Positions 23,689-31,837 of a stretch of DNA of 31,842 nt are shown one piece after another. Each line of letters opens with the position of its first letter. Position 1 is the stretch's first letter. The notes under the pieces are model-generated. The model made no database searches, was not told the origin of the DNA, and worked only from the letters and a program-made list of their open reading frames with translations. Source of the stretch: DASVXQ01 sp046727955 (GTDB taxonomy: Bacteria > Actinomycetota > CALGFH01); contig JBKPDO010000232.1 in assembly GCA_046727955.1 (NCBI GenBank), positions 1 through 31,842 of the forward strand, written 5' to 3'. The translations under genes were made by a program, and so were the position numbers.

Positions 23689-24876
23689 ATGGTGCTGCAC
23701 GCGCTCGGGCACGCGCTCGGGCACGCGCTCAGCCTGGCCGCCGCCATGAGCTGGGAGATCCTGTGGGCGCTGATCCTGGGCTTCGCGATCTCCGGCGCGG
23801 TGCAGGCGGTGGTGTCCAAGGCCGAGATGGGCCGGCTGCTGCCCGACGACTCCCCCCGCTCCCTGGCGGTCGCCTGCGGGCTCGGCGCCGCCTCCTCCTC
23901 GTGCTCGTATGCGGCGGTGGCAATGGCGCGCTCGGTGTTCCGCAAGGGCGCCGACTTCACCGCCGCGATGGCGTTTGAGTTCGCCTCCACCAACCTGGTC
24001 GTGGAGCTGGGCATCATCCTGGCGGTGCTGCTGGGCTGGCAGTTCACCGCCGCGGAGTTCGTCGGCGGGCCGCTGATGATCGTGCTGCTGGCGCTGCTGT
24101 TCCGCGCCTTCCTGAAGCCCTCGATGGTGCGCGCCGCCCGCGAGCAGGCCGACAAGGGCCTGGTCGGGGTGATGGAGGGCCACGCCGAGATGGACATGTC
24201 CGTCACCGAGGGGTCCATCTGGTCCCGCGTCACCTCGCCCAAGGGTTTCACCGCGATCAGCCACTCCTTCGTGATGGACTGGGTCTCGGTCTGGAAGGAC
24301 ATCGCCGGTGGGCTGCTGATCGCCGGCGCGCTCGGCGCCTGGGTGCCCCAGGGCTTCTGGCGGGCCTTCTTCCTGGCCGACCGCCCGCTGCTGGCCCGGC
24401 TGTGGGGGCCGCTGGTCGGCCCGCTGGTCGCGGTGCTGTCGTTTGTGCGCTCGATCGGCAACGTGCCACTGGCGGCGGTGCTGTGGAACGGCGGCATCAG
24501 CTTCGGCGGCGTGGTCGCCTTCATCTTCGCCGACCTGATCGTGCTGCCGATCCTGGACATCTACCGCAAGTACTACGGCCGCCGGATGAGCCTGTTCCTG
24601 CTGGGCACCTTCTACCTGACCATGGCGGCCGCGGGGCTGCTGGTCGACCTGGCCTTCCAGGCGCTTGGGCTGGTCCCGGCGGCCCGCAACGCCAAGGTGG
24701 TGGAGGCCAGCATCACCCTCAACTACACCACCGTGCTGAACCTGCTTTTCTTGGTCCTCGCCGGCGTGCTGGTGATGCGGTTCCTGCGCACAGGCGGCCC
24801 GGAGATGCTGCGCATGATGAACGCTCCACCTGGCCCCGGCTCCACGGCCGCAACCGGGTCGACTGCGACCCGCTAG
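23689..24876 (+). CDS. DUF318/ArsP-like permease (complete paralogue)
   Basis: An intact 395-residue integral membrane protein. Its N-terminus has a His-containing repeat (ALGHALGHALSLA), followed by ILWALILGFAISGAVQAVVS. The conserved block GLGAASSSCSYAAVAMARS carries a Cys in the first half. A cytoplasmic loop with EQADKGLVGVMEGHAEMDM precedes the second half, with SIGNVPLAAVLWNGGISFGG. About eight membrane helices. It matches the partial permease at 1-886 nearly block for block. Family members export or move arsenic, other metal(loid)s or sulfur species; here CopCD is the divergent neighbour, so a copper- or thiol-linked substrate is conceivable. The Shine-Dalgarno (GAGAGGAGG) is 13 nt before the ATG, slightly far. 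Confidence 0.88.
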   Translation: MVLHALGHALGHALSLAAAMSWEILWALILGFAISGAVQAVVSKAEMGRLLPDDSPRSLAVACGLGAASSSCSYAAVAMARSVFRKGADFTAAMAFEFASTNLVVELGIILAVLLGWQFTAAEFVGGPLMIVLLALLFRAFLKPSMVRAAREQADKGLVGVMEGHAEMDMSVTEGSIWSRVTSPKGFTAISHSFVMDWVSVWKDIAGGLLIAGALGAWVPQGFWRAFFLADRPLLARLWGPLVGPLVAVLSFVRSIGNVPLAAVLWNGGISFGGVVAFIFADLIVLPILDIYRKYYGRRMSLFLLGTFYLTMAAAGLLVDLAFQALGLVPAARNAKVVEASITLNYTTVLNLLFLVLAGVLVMRFLRTGGPEMLRMMNAPPGPGSTAATGSTATR

Positions 24877-24903
24877 GCTGTGCGGATGCCGGGCTCCGCG
24901 AAC

Positions 24904-25347
24904 ATGGCAGACCAGCGCGTCTTGCCCGGCTGGCGTGGGCACCGGTCGACCAGCATCGTCGACTCACCCGCCTGGCCGTGGCTGGCCTGCTGGCGGGCGG
25001 AATCTTGGCGGTCACTGGGCCGCCACCGCTCGACCTGCACGGACCGCTGCACCACCTGGGGATCATGACTCGGGCTGCGGCACGATCCGTGGCGTGCTGT
25101 GGACGTTGCGGGGACGGCTACCGCGGGCCTGGGCCTACAATCCGGGGCAGTGCGCTGCTGGTTGGGGGTGCGCTGGCCGTGCTGGCACGTGCCGGGGTTC
25201 CTGGCTGACCTGCCGTTGGCTGACCGTGGCGCTGGGCTACCTCGGGCGCCCTGGTCCTGGCTGCTTCCAGCGCTCGCGCTGATCGCGATGGCGGGCTTGA
25301 CGCAGTGGGCCAACCAGCACCGCGCGGCCCTGCTCATGGCCCGCTGA
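24904..25347 (+). pseudogene. DUF2752 family membrane protein, multiply frameshifted
   Basis: Segments of a DUF2752 protein appear in order but in changing frames: RLTRLAVAGLLAGGILAVTG with PPPLDLHGPLHHLGIM; SGCGTIRGVLWTLRG with RAWAYNP; ALLVGGALAVLARAG; RWLTVALGY; and SWLLPALALIAMAG to the stop at 25347. The conserved family signature (H-x-x-G-I-M/L, C-G-x-T-R, Y-N-P) is all visible. At least four single-base shifts are needed, more than for any other gene here, so it is either a true pseudogene or a poorly sequenced stretch. It is downstream of, and parallel to, the permease. Confidence 0.65.
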
Positions 25348-25405
25348 GTCGGGTCGACACCCCGCGAGACCCACCGTCTTGAGACAGCGGGTTCCTTGAC
25401 GCGGG

Positions 25406-25567
25406 TCAGATTGTGGCGATGGCGTCGTCGTGGCCGCGACGCGACGATGCTGGTCGGTGAGGACCGGTCGTCCAGGAGCGGCGGAACTCGTCGGCGCTGG
25501 TGCGCGCCAAGCCCTCCTGCTTGGGATACAGCGGCTGGTCGGTGAGGTAGCGGCGCTCATCCTGCAT
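25406..25567 (-). CDS. Hypothetical 53-residue protein
   Basis: The ATG at 25567 follows TGGAGG at good spacing and opens MQDERRYLTDQPLYPKQEGL, ending at 25406. The protein is hydrophilic and charged, with no membrane segment or known motif. It starts 36 nt after the SHOCT gene and may be its last operon partner. Codon choice is GC3-rich but less so near the 3' end, where the sequence (RRGHDDAIATI) may be spurious read-through. Confidence 0.3.
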   Translation of the reverse strand: MQDERRYLTDQPLYPKQEGLARTSADEFRRSWTTGPHRPASSRRGHDDAIATI

Positions 25568-25603
25568 CCGCTGCCTCCAGTGGCGCGACACGGTCCCGTT
25601 GGG

Positions 25604-25843
25604 TCAGTGCTCGGTCTCGGTGAGGTCGTGCTGGCGCCGCAGGTATTCGTCGTGGTCGATCTCGCCGGCGGCGTAGCGACGGCGCAGGACCTCCTGGGGT
25701 GTCTCGCCCTCGTGGCGGGCTTGGGGACTGGCGGGTCGTCCCTTCAGGCGCCGCCGCACCCAGGCGATGCTGCCGGTGGCAAGGCCGAGCAGCATCAGGC
25801 CCATCATGAGCCACATGACCATCCCCAGCATGCCGGTCATCAT
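25604..25843 (-). CDS. SHOCT-domain small membrane protein
   Basis: A 79-residue protein. An N-terminal membrane helix (MLGMVMWLMMGLMLLGLATG) is followed by basic RRRLKGR and a C-terminal SHOCT motif (PQEVLRRRYAAGEIDHDEYL). SHOCT domains are short two-helix oligomerisation modules at protein ends; this Met-rich helix plus SHOCT layout is common beside metal and copper genes. The Met richness (eight Met in the first 20 residues) might help bind copper, but that is a guess. Two ATGs (25843, 25840) follow AAGGGAAGGGAG. The gene begins 37 nt after the amidohydrolase stop. Confidence 0.75.
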   Translation of the reverse strand: MMTGMLGMVMWLMMGLMLLGLATGSIAWVRRRLKGRPASPQARHEGETPQEVLRRRYAAGEIDHDEYLRRQHDLTETEH

Positions 25844-25880
25844 GGCGGTGCTCCCTTCCCTTCTGGCGTTTACCGGCGGG

Positions 25881-27572
25881 TCACCGCCGGGTCGAGGTCG
25901 ATGGCAGCTCACCAGACCCGTCCGGGGTCCGCCATGCGACCTTGCCGGCGATCCATGTCTGGGTCACTCGGGTGCTCGGCGCGAATGGGTCGCCGTCGCA
26001 GACGACCAGGTCGGCGGCCTCGCCGGGCGCGAGCCCGCCGCCGCCTGGCGCGTGCAGGGAGGCGGCGGCGGCCACGGTGAGCGCGCGGACGGCCTCCTGG
26101 TGGGTGAGCGCCTGGTCTGGCTGCAGCGCCTGGCTGCCGGGGCCGGAGCCCCGCCGTTCCACGGCGACGCGCAGGTTGTGGAGCGGATCCAGTGGTCCGC
26201 AGGGGTAGTCGGAGCTGATGGCGAGCGGGACCCCGGCCTGGAGTAGGAGCCGTCCGCCGAGGACGGTGGCATACCGGTCCACCCGCGACCCCAGCAGCAT
26301 CTGGCCGTAGCGGGGGATGAAGCCGGGCTGGTAGGAGACGGTCGCGCCGCTGGCCGCGACCTGGTCGGCGGTGGCCGGATCAAGCAGCAGGAGATGGTCG
26401 ATCGTGGCGGCGCCCGGCGGCACCCCCACCCGCCGCAGCGTCCGGGCTGCCTGCTCGCCGGCGAGGTTGCCCAGTGCGTGGATCCGTGGGCGTACGCCGG
26501 CGCCGACGTAGGCGGCGATCACGCTGGCCAGCTCGGCGTCGGTGTAGCGCAGGTACGGGGTGTGTAGCTGCCGGGGGCGCACCACCAGCTTGCGTCGCAG
26601 CGCCTCGCGGAGCGGACCGACGGCCCGCAGCCGCCACGACTCCCCGGCCGCGCCGCCAAGCAGGCCAACCAGCGCCCGAGCGGGCAGCCGGATCGCGCAG
26701 CGGTCGCCGCCGTCGGCAAACAGCTTGACCTCCCGTCCCGCGTCGCCGTAGGGACCATCGGGCGCCGCCGCGGGACCAGGTGCCCTGCTGTGCAGCCCAG
26801 CCGGGGAGCCCGTCCCCCACGACAGCCGCAACGGGCCGCTGGCGCGCAGGGCGACCATCCGCTGGTGCCAGTCCGGCGACACGTAGGGGTCGTGCGCGTG
26901 GCTGATCCCCAGCGCCAGGCAGCGGTTGGCCTCGGCTTGGAGCACCGCCTCGGCGCCCGCGTCGGCGGCGTACGCCATGGCGTCGCTGAGCGCGCGCTGC
27001 AAGGCGATCCCATAGGCCGCCTCCCACAGCTCCCCGGTGGGCCGGCCACGCCGGTCGCGGGTGACGTCGTCGCCGAGGTCGCGGGCCTGGCCCCGGTCGG
27101 GCAGCCCGAGGGTGGCCAGGGCCGCCGAGGAGGCCGCGCCGCGGTGCATGTCCAGCGTGCTGACCAGGACCCGGCGGGCCGGTGCGGCCTCGTCCAGCTC
27201 GCGGGCGGTCGGCAGCCTTGCCTCCGGCCACCGCCAGCGTGCCACGCTCCAAAACAGCAGCCATGGCGCCTGCGGCTCCGCGGCGGCCGCGACGCGGACC
27301 GCGTGCAGCGCATCGGCCAGGCCACGCCAGGCCGAGGCATCACCGCCTAGCGGAAACCAGGCAGCCTGGCTCAGGTGCAGGTGCACGTCGACGAACCCCG
27401 GCAGGACATGACAGCCGCTGAGGTCGAGGACCTGGTCGGCCGGCGGCGGCTCCTCACCGTCGCTGGCACCGAGGGCGGCCACGTGGTCGTCCTCGACGAG
27501 CAGCCAGGCGGGCCGTGGCGTGCAGGTGGCACCGGCCCAGACCGTCGCCCCGGTGAGCAGCCGGCGGGCCAT
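25881..27572 (-). CDS. Amidohydrolase_3 family metal-dependent hydrolase (YtcJ-like)
   Basis: An intact 563-residue cytoplasmic enzyme of the amidohydrolase superfamily. The N-terminal beta-sandwich strand LLTGATVWAG is followed by LPGFVDVHLHLSQAAW (HxH metal ligands, about residue 64-66). SHAHDPYVSPDW, KLFADGGDRCAI, RIHALGNLAGEQAA and AISSDYPCGPLDPLHN carry the later His and Asp ligands. The C-terminal strand LAPGEAADLVVCDGDPFAPS completes the composite domain. It probably hydrolyses an amide or ester bond; YtcJ-like enzymes have varied substrates and this one cannot be assigned. The ATG at 27572 has GGAG close upstream. It follows the chimeric ORF by 5 nt and precedes SHOCT, so it may be part of a TetR-controlled transcript. 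Confidence 0.85.
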   Translation of the reverse strand: MARRLLTGATVWAGATCTPRPAWLLVEDDHVAALGASDGEEPPPADQVLDLSGCHVLPGFVDVHLHLSQAAWFPLGGDASAWRGLADALHAVRVAAAAEPQAPWLLFWSVARWRWPEARLPTARELDEAAPARRVLVSTLDMHRGAASSAALATLGLPDRGQARDLGDDVTRDRRGRPTGELWEAAYGIALQRALSDAMAYAADAGAEAVLQAEANRCLALGISHAHDPYVSPDWHQRMVALRASGPLRLSWGTGSPAGLHSRAPGPAAAPDGPYGDAGREVKLFADGGDRCAIRLPARALVGLLGGAAGESWRLRAVGPLREALRRKLVVRPRQLHTPYLRYTDAELASVIAAYVGAGVRPRIHALGNLAGEQAARTLRRVGVPPGAATIDHLLLLDPATADQVAASGATVSYQPGFIPRYGQMLLGSRVDRYATVLGGRLLLQAGVPLAISSDYPCGPLDPLHNLRVAVERRGSGPGSQALQPDQALTHQEAVRALTVAAAASLHAPGGGGLAPGEAADLVVCDGDPFAPSTRVTQTWIAGKVAWRTPDGSGELPSTSTRR

Positions 27573-27577
27573 CGCCG

Positions 27578-28090
27578 TCAGCTCCGCCCGGGCCCATTCG
27601 GCCCAGTCGGTATCGGCCCGGTCGGTCGTTTGCGCTGACCGTTGATCCGATCGACGATCCGATCGACGACGAACGCCGCGTCTTGGCGGACGAACCCGAT
27701 CAGCGACGAGCCGCGCGAGTACCGGTTGTCCATGCCCAGGAAGTACAGGCCCCGGGTCACGCCGCGCCGGTCGTAGGACGCGGCGAGTCCCGCCCGGCCA
27801 CCACCCACGACCAGAACGTCGGCACCCTCGGCCTCGGCCACCTCAGCCCCGCTCCTCCGGCGACCGCCAGGCAGGAGCGGACTGACCTTCAGCACCTCGC
27901 CCGCAGCCGCCGCTCGCCGCAGCATCGGCGGCCGAGGGGCATCGTGCAAGACGGACGTTGTGCTGTCCGGGGCGTGATTGGTCGGGACGCGGCGGATACG
28001 GCGGCGTACGACTCGGATCCCCAGCGGCACAACCACCAGCATCATTGCCAGGCAGACGAGCATGCCGAGGCCAGCGAGGAGCAGCTCCAT
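27578..28090 (-). CDS. Chimeric ORF: membrane anchor + collapsed flavoprotein
   Basis: An open 170-residue frame made of unrelated parts. Residues 1-35 are a membrane helix and basic stretch (ELLLAGLGMLVCLAMMLVVV, RRRIRR). Residues ~85-105 are a flavoprotein FAD motif (ADVLVVGGGRAGLAA). It jumps directly to GLYFLGMDNRYSRGSSLIGF and DAAFVVDRIVDR, the extreme C-terminus of FAD-dependent NAD(P)-binding monooxygenase-like proteins. The ~300-residue middle is missing, so it cannot be a working oxidoreductase, yet the frame stays open. GGAG 8 nt before the ATG at 28090 looks real. Divergent from TetR with 47 nt between them; the amidohydrolase follows after 5 nt. Confidence 0.6.
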   Translation of the reverse strand: MELLLAGLGMLVCLAMMLVVVPLGIRVVRRRIRRVPTNHAPDSTTSVLHDAPRPPMLRRAAAAGEVLKVSPLLPGGRRRSGAEVAEAEGADVLVVGGGRAGLAASYDRRGVTRGLYFLGMDNRYSRGSSLIGFVRQDAAFVVDRIVDRINGQRKRPTGPIPTGPNGPGRS

Positions 28091-28110
28091 GGCATTGTCT
28101 CCGATTGCGC

Positions 28111-28133
28111 CGTAACTTGAGTGATATCGTAAC
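28111..28133. promoter_or_regulatory. CGTAAC direct repeat in the tetR divergent gap
   Basis: CGTAAC occurs at 28111-28116 and again at 28128-28133, a 17-bp period, in the 47-bp gap between tetR and the divergent ORF. The repeat ends 4 nt before the tetR start codon. The CGTAA core also appears in the palindrome at 23587-23609, so one regulator might see both sites; this is speculative. Confidence 0.35.
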
Positions 28134-28137
28134 CGAA

Positions 28138-28794
28138 ATGACCGAGCCCAAACCTCCGCGGCGGCTGCGCCGCCAAGAACAGCGCCAGGTGACCCGAGCG
28201 CAGCTGCTGGACGCCGCCGAGCGGGTCTTCGCCCGCGAGGGGTACCGCGGCGCCTCGATCGCGACGATCGCCACCGAGGCCGGCTACTCCCACGGCGCCA
28301 TCTACTCCAACTTCAACGGCAAGGAGGACCTGTTCCTGGTCCTGGTGGAAGAGCGCATCGACGCGCGCCTGGCCAGGGTCTACCAGGCCGCCGACGACGC
28401 GCTGAGCCGCAGGGGCGAGCCGCTGGAGGCGGCCCGCAGGTTCGTGGCGATGCTGCAGCAGGAGCGGGAAGCCGTCCTGCTGCTGGTCGACTTCTGGAAC
28501 CAAGCCGTCCGCGATCCCACGGCGGCGGCCAAGTTCGCCGAACGCCACGCCCGCCTCAGAGCCCTCATCGGCCGCATCGTCGAGGGCGTCGCCCGCGACC
28601 AGGGCTTCGAACTCGCGCTCCCCCGAGACCACGTCGCCACCGCGCTGATCGCGCTCGCCAACGGCTTTGCCATCGAACGCCTGGCCGACCCAGCCGCCGC
28701 CCCTGACGAGCTGTTCGCGCATGCCATCGCCGCCATCCTCCGAGGCTTCTCGCGCCGACCTGCCGAACAGGAGCCGCCAGCGAAGCCCCACTGA
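28138..28794 (+). CDS. TetR/AcrR-family transcriptional repressor
   Basis: 218 residues. The N-terminal HTH is typical: QLLDAAERVFAREGYRGASI, then IATEAGYSHGAIYSNFNGKE. The helical ligand-binding domain includes FVAMLQQEREAVLLLVDFWN and VATALIALANGFAIERLAD. Such proteins repress adjacent genes and are released by small hydrophobic ligands. The divergent partner is the chimeric ORF/amidohydrolase/SHOCT group, the most likely target. The ATG at 28138 has no good Shine-Dalgarno, and only about 47 nt separate it from the divergent start, so translation may be leaderless or nearly so. No frameshift. Confidence 0.85.
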   Translation: MTEPKPPRRLRRQEQRQVTRAQLLDAAERVFAREGYRGASIATIATEAGYSHGAIYSNFNGKEDLFLVLVEERIDARLARVYQAADDALSRRGEPLEAARRFVAMLQQEREAVLLLVDFWNQAVRDPTAAAKFAERHARLRALIGRIVEGVARDQGFELALPRDHVATALIALANGFAIERLADPAAAPDELFAHAIAAILRGFSRRPAEQEPPAKPH

Positions 28795-29024
28795 GTCCCA
28801 ACCGGGGTCAAGGCGTTTGGCGGCAGCGACCCATACAGGCCACGGTCCAGCTGCAGGCAACATGCGCGCCCAGCGCCAGCAGCCCGACGAGCCCGCCAGC
28901 CCGGCCCATACGGCACCAACACCCCTGCAGGTCGAGCAGCCCCACCGGCGCCCGCGGAGCGGGTATCGTGACCCTGCCAGCAACCCTGAACAGTCAGCGC
29001 CAACCACAAGGAGCGGACGCGCGG

Positions 29025-29420
29025 GTGCCACGAGGCGGATTCGGCGAGCTCGAACAGGCGATCATGCAGGTGATCTGGGACGCCGACCGCCCGGTCACCG
29101 GCCGCGAGGTCGTCGACCAGCTCACCCACTCCCGACCGGTCGTCTACACCACCGTGCTCACCGTCATGGACCGGCTGGCCCGCAAGGGCATCCTCGAAAA
29201 GCACCCCACCGGCAAGGCCCACACCTACCAGGCGGTCCAGTCCCGCGAGACCTACACCGCCCGCCGCATGGCCAGCCTGCTCGGCGCCAGCGGCAACCCC
29301 ACCACGGTCCTGCTGCGCTTCGTCGAACAACTCCCCGCCGACCAGGCCGAAAGGCTGCGCGCCGCCCTCCACATCCCGGCCCGCCCCGGCCAGGACCACG
29401 CCGACCGGGAGCCGCCGTGA
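29025..29420 (+). CDS. BlaI/MecI/CopY-family repressor
   Basis: 131 residues from GTG 29025 (AAGGAG 11 nt upstream). GTG 28968 in the same frame would add 19 unconserved residues. FGELEQAIMQVIWDADRPVT, GREVVDQL and VYTTVLTVMDRLARKGILEK form the BlaI winged helix, followed by GKAHTYQAVQSRETYTARRM and a C-terminal dimerisation helix. BlaI-type repressors are inactivated by proteolysis driven by a partner M56 sensor, or in CopY by metal. The M56 gene starts within its stop codon (GTGA overlap), the standard BlaI-BlaR1 arrangement. In actinobacteria such pairs often control respiration or copper genes rather than beta-lactamases. No Cys-rich CopY tail is present. Confidence 0.85.
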   Translation: MPRGGFGELEQAIMQVIWDADRPVTGREVVDQLTHSRPVVYTTVLTVMDRLARKGILEKHPTGKAHTYQAVQSRETYTARRMASLLGASGNPTTVLLRFVEQLPADQAERLRAALHIPARPGQDHADREPP

Positions 29421-30385
29421 GCCCGCTGCTGGCCGCGCTGCTGGCCGGCGGCACGCTCGGGGTGGCCGCCCCACTCGTCTTGGGCCGGCTGGGCCGCCTG
29501 GACCACACCCCGCAGGCGGCCGCCTACCTGTGGCTGCTGGCGGCCCTGGGCGCGGTGTCCGCGGTGGTACTGGCGGGGCTCCTGCTGCTGGTCGGGTCCA
29601 GCCGCCTGGCGATCGACCTGGCGGCGCTGCTTGAGACCTGCTCGATGGCGCTGCGCGCGGCCCTGGACACCCCACCCAGCACGGCCGGCCCACTGCTGGG
29701 GCTCGCGCTGCTCACCACCGTCACCGGCGGGCTGCTGGCCGGCGGCCTGGTCGCCGGCACCCGCGCCTGGTCCGCCGCCCGCGGCCAGCGCGAGCTGCTC
29801 ACCCTGGCCGGCCGCAGCCAGCCCGGCCTGCCCGGCGTCACCGTCCTGGACCACCCGGCGCCGCTGGCCTACTGCCTGCCCGGCCGGGTGGGACGCCGGT
29901 CCGGCCCGATCGTGCTCACGACCGCCACGTTGGAGCGGCTCGACCCCGGCCAGCTACAGGCCGTGCTCACCCACGAGCACGCCCACCAGGCCCGCCGCCA
30001 CCACGCCCTGCTGCTGGCGGCCGAGGCGCTGCGGGTCGGCCTGCCCTGGCTGCCGGCCGCCCGTGCCGCCCACGGCGCCGTCGCCCGCCTGGTCGAGCTG
30101 GCCGCCGACGACGTCGCCGTCCACCACCACGACCGCATCGACATCGCCGCCGCGCTGGCCACCCTGGCCACCGCGCCCGCGCCCGCGCCCGCGCTCGGGC
30201 TTGGCGCCGCCGGCTCGGGCACCCTGGAGCGCATCCGCCGGCTCACCGGCCCACCCGCCACCCGCCCCTTGGGCGCGCTGCTGCTGGCCAGCCTGGTCGT
30301 GGTCGCGCCGCTGCTCGGCCAGCTCCTCGCCCTGACCGCGCCGCTGCTGCGCGTCGCCGGCACGCCAACCTGCCCCCTCGCCTGA
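29417..30385 (+). CDS. M56-family membrane zinc peptidase (BlaR1-like)
   Basis: 322 residues: hydrophobic helices at about 3-22, 35-58 and 87-113, a cytoplasmic domain with the zinc motif LTHEHAHQARRH (HExxH near residue 188), then LVELAADDVAVHH (third ligand region, E-x-x-A-D) and a C-terminal membrane helix (LGALLLASLVVVAPLLGQLL). The large extracellular penicillin-binding sensor domain of true BlaR1 is absent, so the signal is something else. It would cleave or trigger inactivation of the BlaI partner encoded just upstream (overlap GTGA). A decayed paralogue lies at 17247-17687. Confidence 0.85.
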   Translation: MSPLLAALLAGGTLGVAAPLVLGRLGRLDHTPQAAAYLWLLAALGAVSAVVLAGLLLLVGSSRLAIDLAALLETCSMALRAALDTPPSTAGPLLGLALLTTVTGGLLAGGLVAGTRAWSAARGQRELLTLAGRSQPGLPGVTVLDHPAPLAYCLPGRVGRRSGPIVLTTATLERLDPGQLQAVLTHEHAHQARRHHALLLAAEALRVGLPWLPAARAAHGAVARLVELAADDVAVHHHDRIDIAAALATLATAPAPAPALGLGAAGSGTLERIRRLTGPPATRPLGALLLASLVVVAPLLGQLLALTAPLLRVAGTPTCPLA

Positions 30386-30602
30386 CACGGTCGCGCATTG
30401 CCGCCAGGGTCGCCGACGTCGGACTGTTGACCTGGAGGGGCCCGGGCAGCCCGGCGTGAGAACCTCGTCGTGCAGCTCGGCCGCCCACACGTGCCGGTCC
30501 TCCACCGCCACCGCGCGGCCCCACTCGGCGAAGCGGGCCGACACATCAGGCCGCCGCAGTGCGCACCGGCACAAGGGCGGCCCGGGCGGCATTGGGCCTA
30601 GA
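30386..30602. other. Intergenic region with a short unassigned coding scrap
   Basis: On the minus strand RRPDVSARFAEWGRAVAVED followed by RHVWAAELHDEVLT reads like protein (about 30463-30560), but has no start and no recognised family. It lies directly beside the IS630 element and may be the end of a gene removed by rearrangement. Nothing else is visible. Confidence 0.3.
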
Positions 30603-30628
30603 CTAGTAGCTTGTCAGCCTTGTATTGC
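30603..30628 (+). repeat. IS630 left terminal inverted repeat
   Basis: 26 bp beginning CTAGTAGCTTGTCAGCC are the exact reverse complement of 31815-31840. The outer CTA contains the TA that IS630/mariner elements duplicate, so the element proper begins at 30606. Confidence 0.9.
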
Positions 30629-31837
30629 GTGATGTGTGGGTTCGGCCCATGCTCGTTGCGGTCAAGGATCCCGCCGCTCGAGGAGCCGAGCATGCGCAAG
30701 CAGCACGTCGTCGTCCTATCCGAGCAGGAGCGTGCCCGGCTCCACACCCTGATCGGGCGGGGGACGGCCCCGGCCCGCGCCCTGACCCACGCCCGCATCC
30801 TGCTCAAAGCCAACCAGGGCGAGGCCGGTCCCGGCTGGACCGACCGGGCAATCGCCACCGCGCTGGAGGTCCACCACACCACCGTCGCCCGGGTGCGCCA
30901 GCAGTACGCGGCCGGCGGCCTGGAGGCCGCCGTGGCCCGCAAGGCGCCCGAGCGCGAGTACCGCCGCAAACTCGACGGGGAGCAGGAGGCCCACCTGGTC
31001 GCGTTGGCGTGCAGCGCCCCGCCCGAGGGCCGCAAACGCTGGACGCTGCGGCTGCTGGCCGACCGGCTGGTCGAGCTGGAGGTGATCGAGTCGGTGTCGT
31101 ATGAGACGGTCCGCCAGGCCTTAAAGCAAACCGTCTCAAGCCGTGGCTGACCCAGCGCTGGTGCATCCCGCCACAGGCCGATGCCGAGTTCTGTTGGCGG
31201 ATGGAGGATGTACTGGCGGTCTACACCCAGCCCTACGACTCCCAGCGGCCCCAAGTGTGCCTGGACGAGACCAGCCGCCAACTCCTCGCCGAGATCACCC
31301 TGCCCTTGCCCGTCGCGCCAGGGCAGCCGGCCAGGGAGGATTACGAGTACGAGCGTCGTGGGGTCTGCAACCTGTTCCTGGTCTGCGAGCCGCTGCGCGG
31401 CTGGCGGGATGTCATGGTCAGCGCGCGGCGCACCCGCATCGACTGGGCGCACTGCGTCAAGGACCTGGTTGACGTCCACTACCCCGACGCCGAGGTGATC
31501 GTGCTGGTGCAAGACAACCTCAACACCCACACGCCCGCGTCGCTGTACGAGGCGTTCGCGCCGGCCGAGGCCAAGCGGCTGGCCGACCGGCTGGAGCTGC
31601 ACTCCACCCCAAGCATGGCAGCTGGTTGAACATGGCCGAGATCGAGCTTGCGGTGCTGGCCGAGCAGCAGTGCCTGGACCGCCGCCTGGCCGACCAGGCG
31701 ACGCTGCAGCGGGAGGTGGCGGCGTGGCAGGCGGCGCGCAACGCTTCTGGCCGCGGCGTCGACTGGCGCTTCACGACTGAGGATGCTCGGATCAAGCTCA
31801 AGCATCTCTACCCTGCAATACAAGGCTGACAAGCTAC
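30606..31837 (+). mobile_element. IS630-family insertion sequence, complete
   Basis: A 1.23-kb element with perfect terminal repeats, flanked by TA on both sides (30604-30605 and 31838-31839), the target duplication expected for IS630/Tc1-mariner elements. It holds a single transposase gene, currently in three frames. The identical repeats mean it inserted recently compared with the decayed genes to its left. Confidence 0.85.
30692..31829 (+). CDS. IS630-family transposase (DDE), two frame breaks
   Basis: The ATG at 30692 (GAGGAG 7 nt upstream) opens the HTH half: RKQHVVVLSEQERARLHTLI, then WTDRAIATALEVHHTTVARV, to SYETVRQALK. Near 31130 the frame changes; KPWLTQRWCIPPQADAEFCW continues into CLDETSRQLLAEI (first catalytic Asp) and VLVQDNLNTHTPASL (second Asp). 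Near 31612 it changes again into TPKHGSWLNMAEIELAVLAE (catalytic Glu), ending at 31829 inside the right repeat. Both changes correspond to one missing A in an A-run (AAA, AA). They could be sequence errors, or programmed -1 slippage, which some IS families use. Joined length is about 380 residues. Confidence 0.8.

Noticed and set aside
22197..23978. A 593-codon plus-strand frame across the CopCD gene
   Set aside because: Antisense to CopCD, low-complexity His/Gln/Arg/Pro; the minus strand has clear CopC and CopD motifs.
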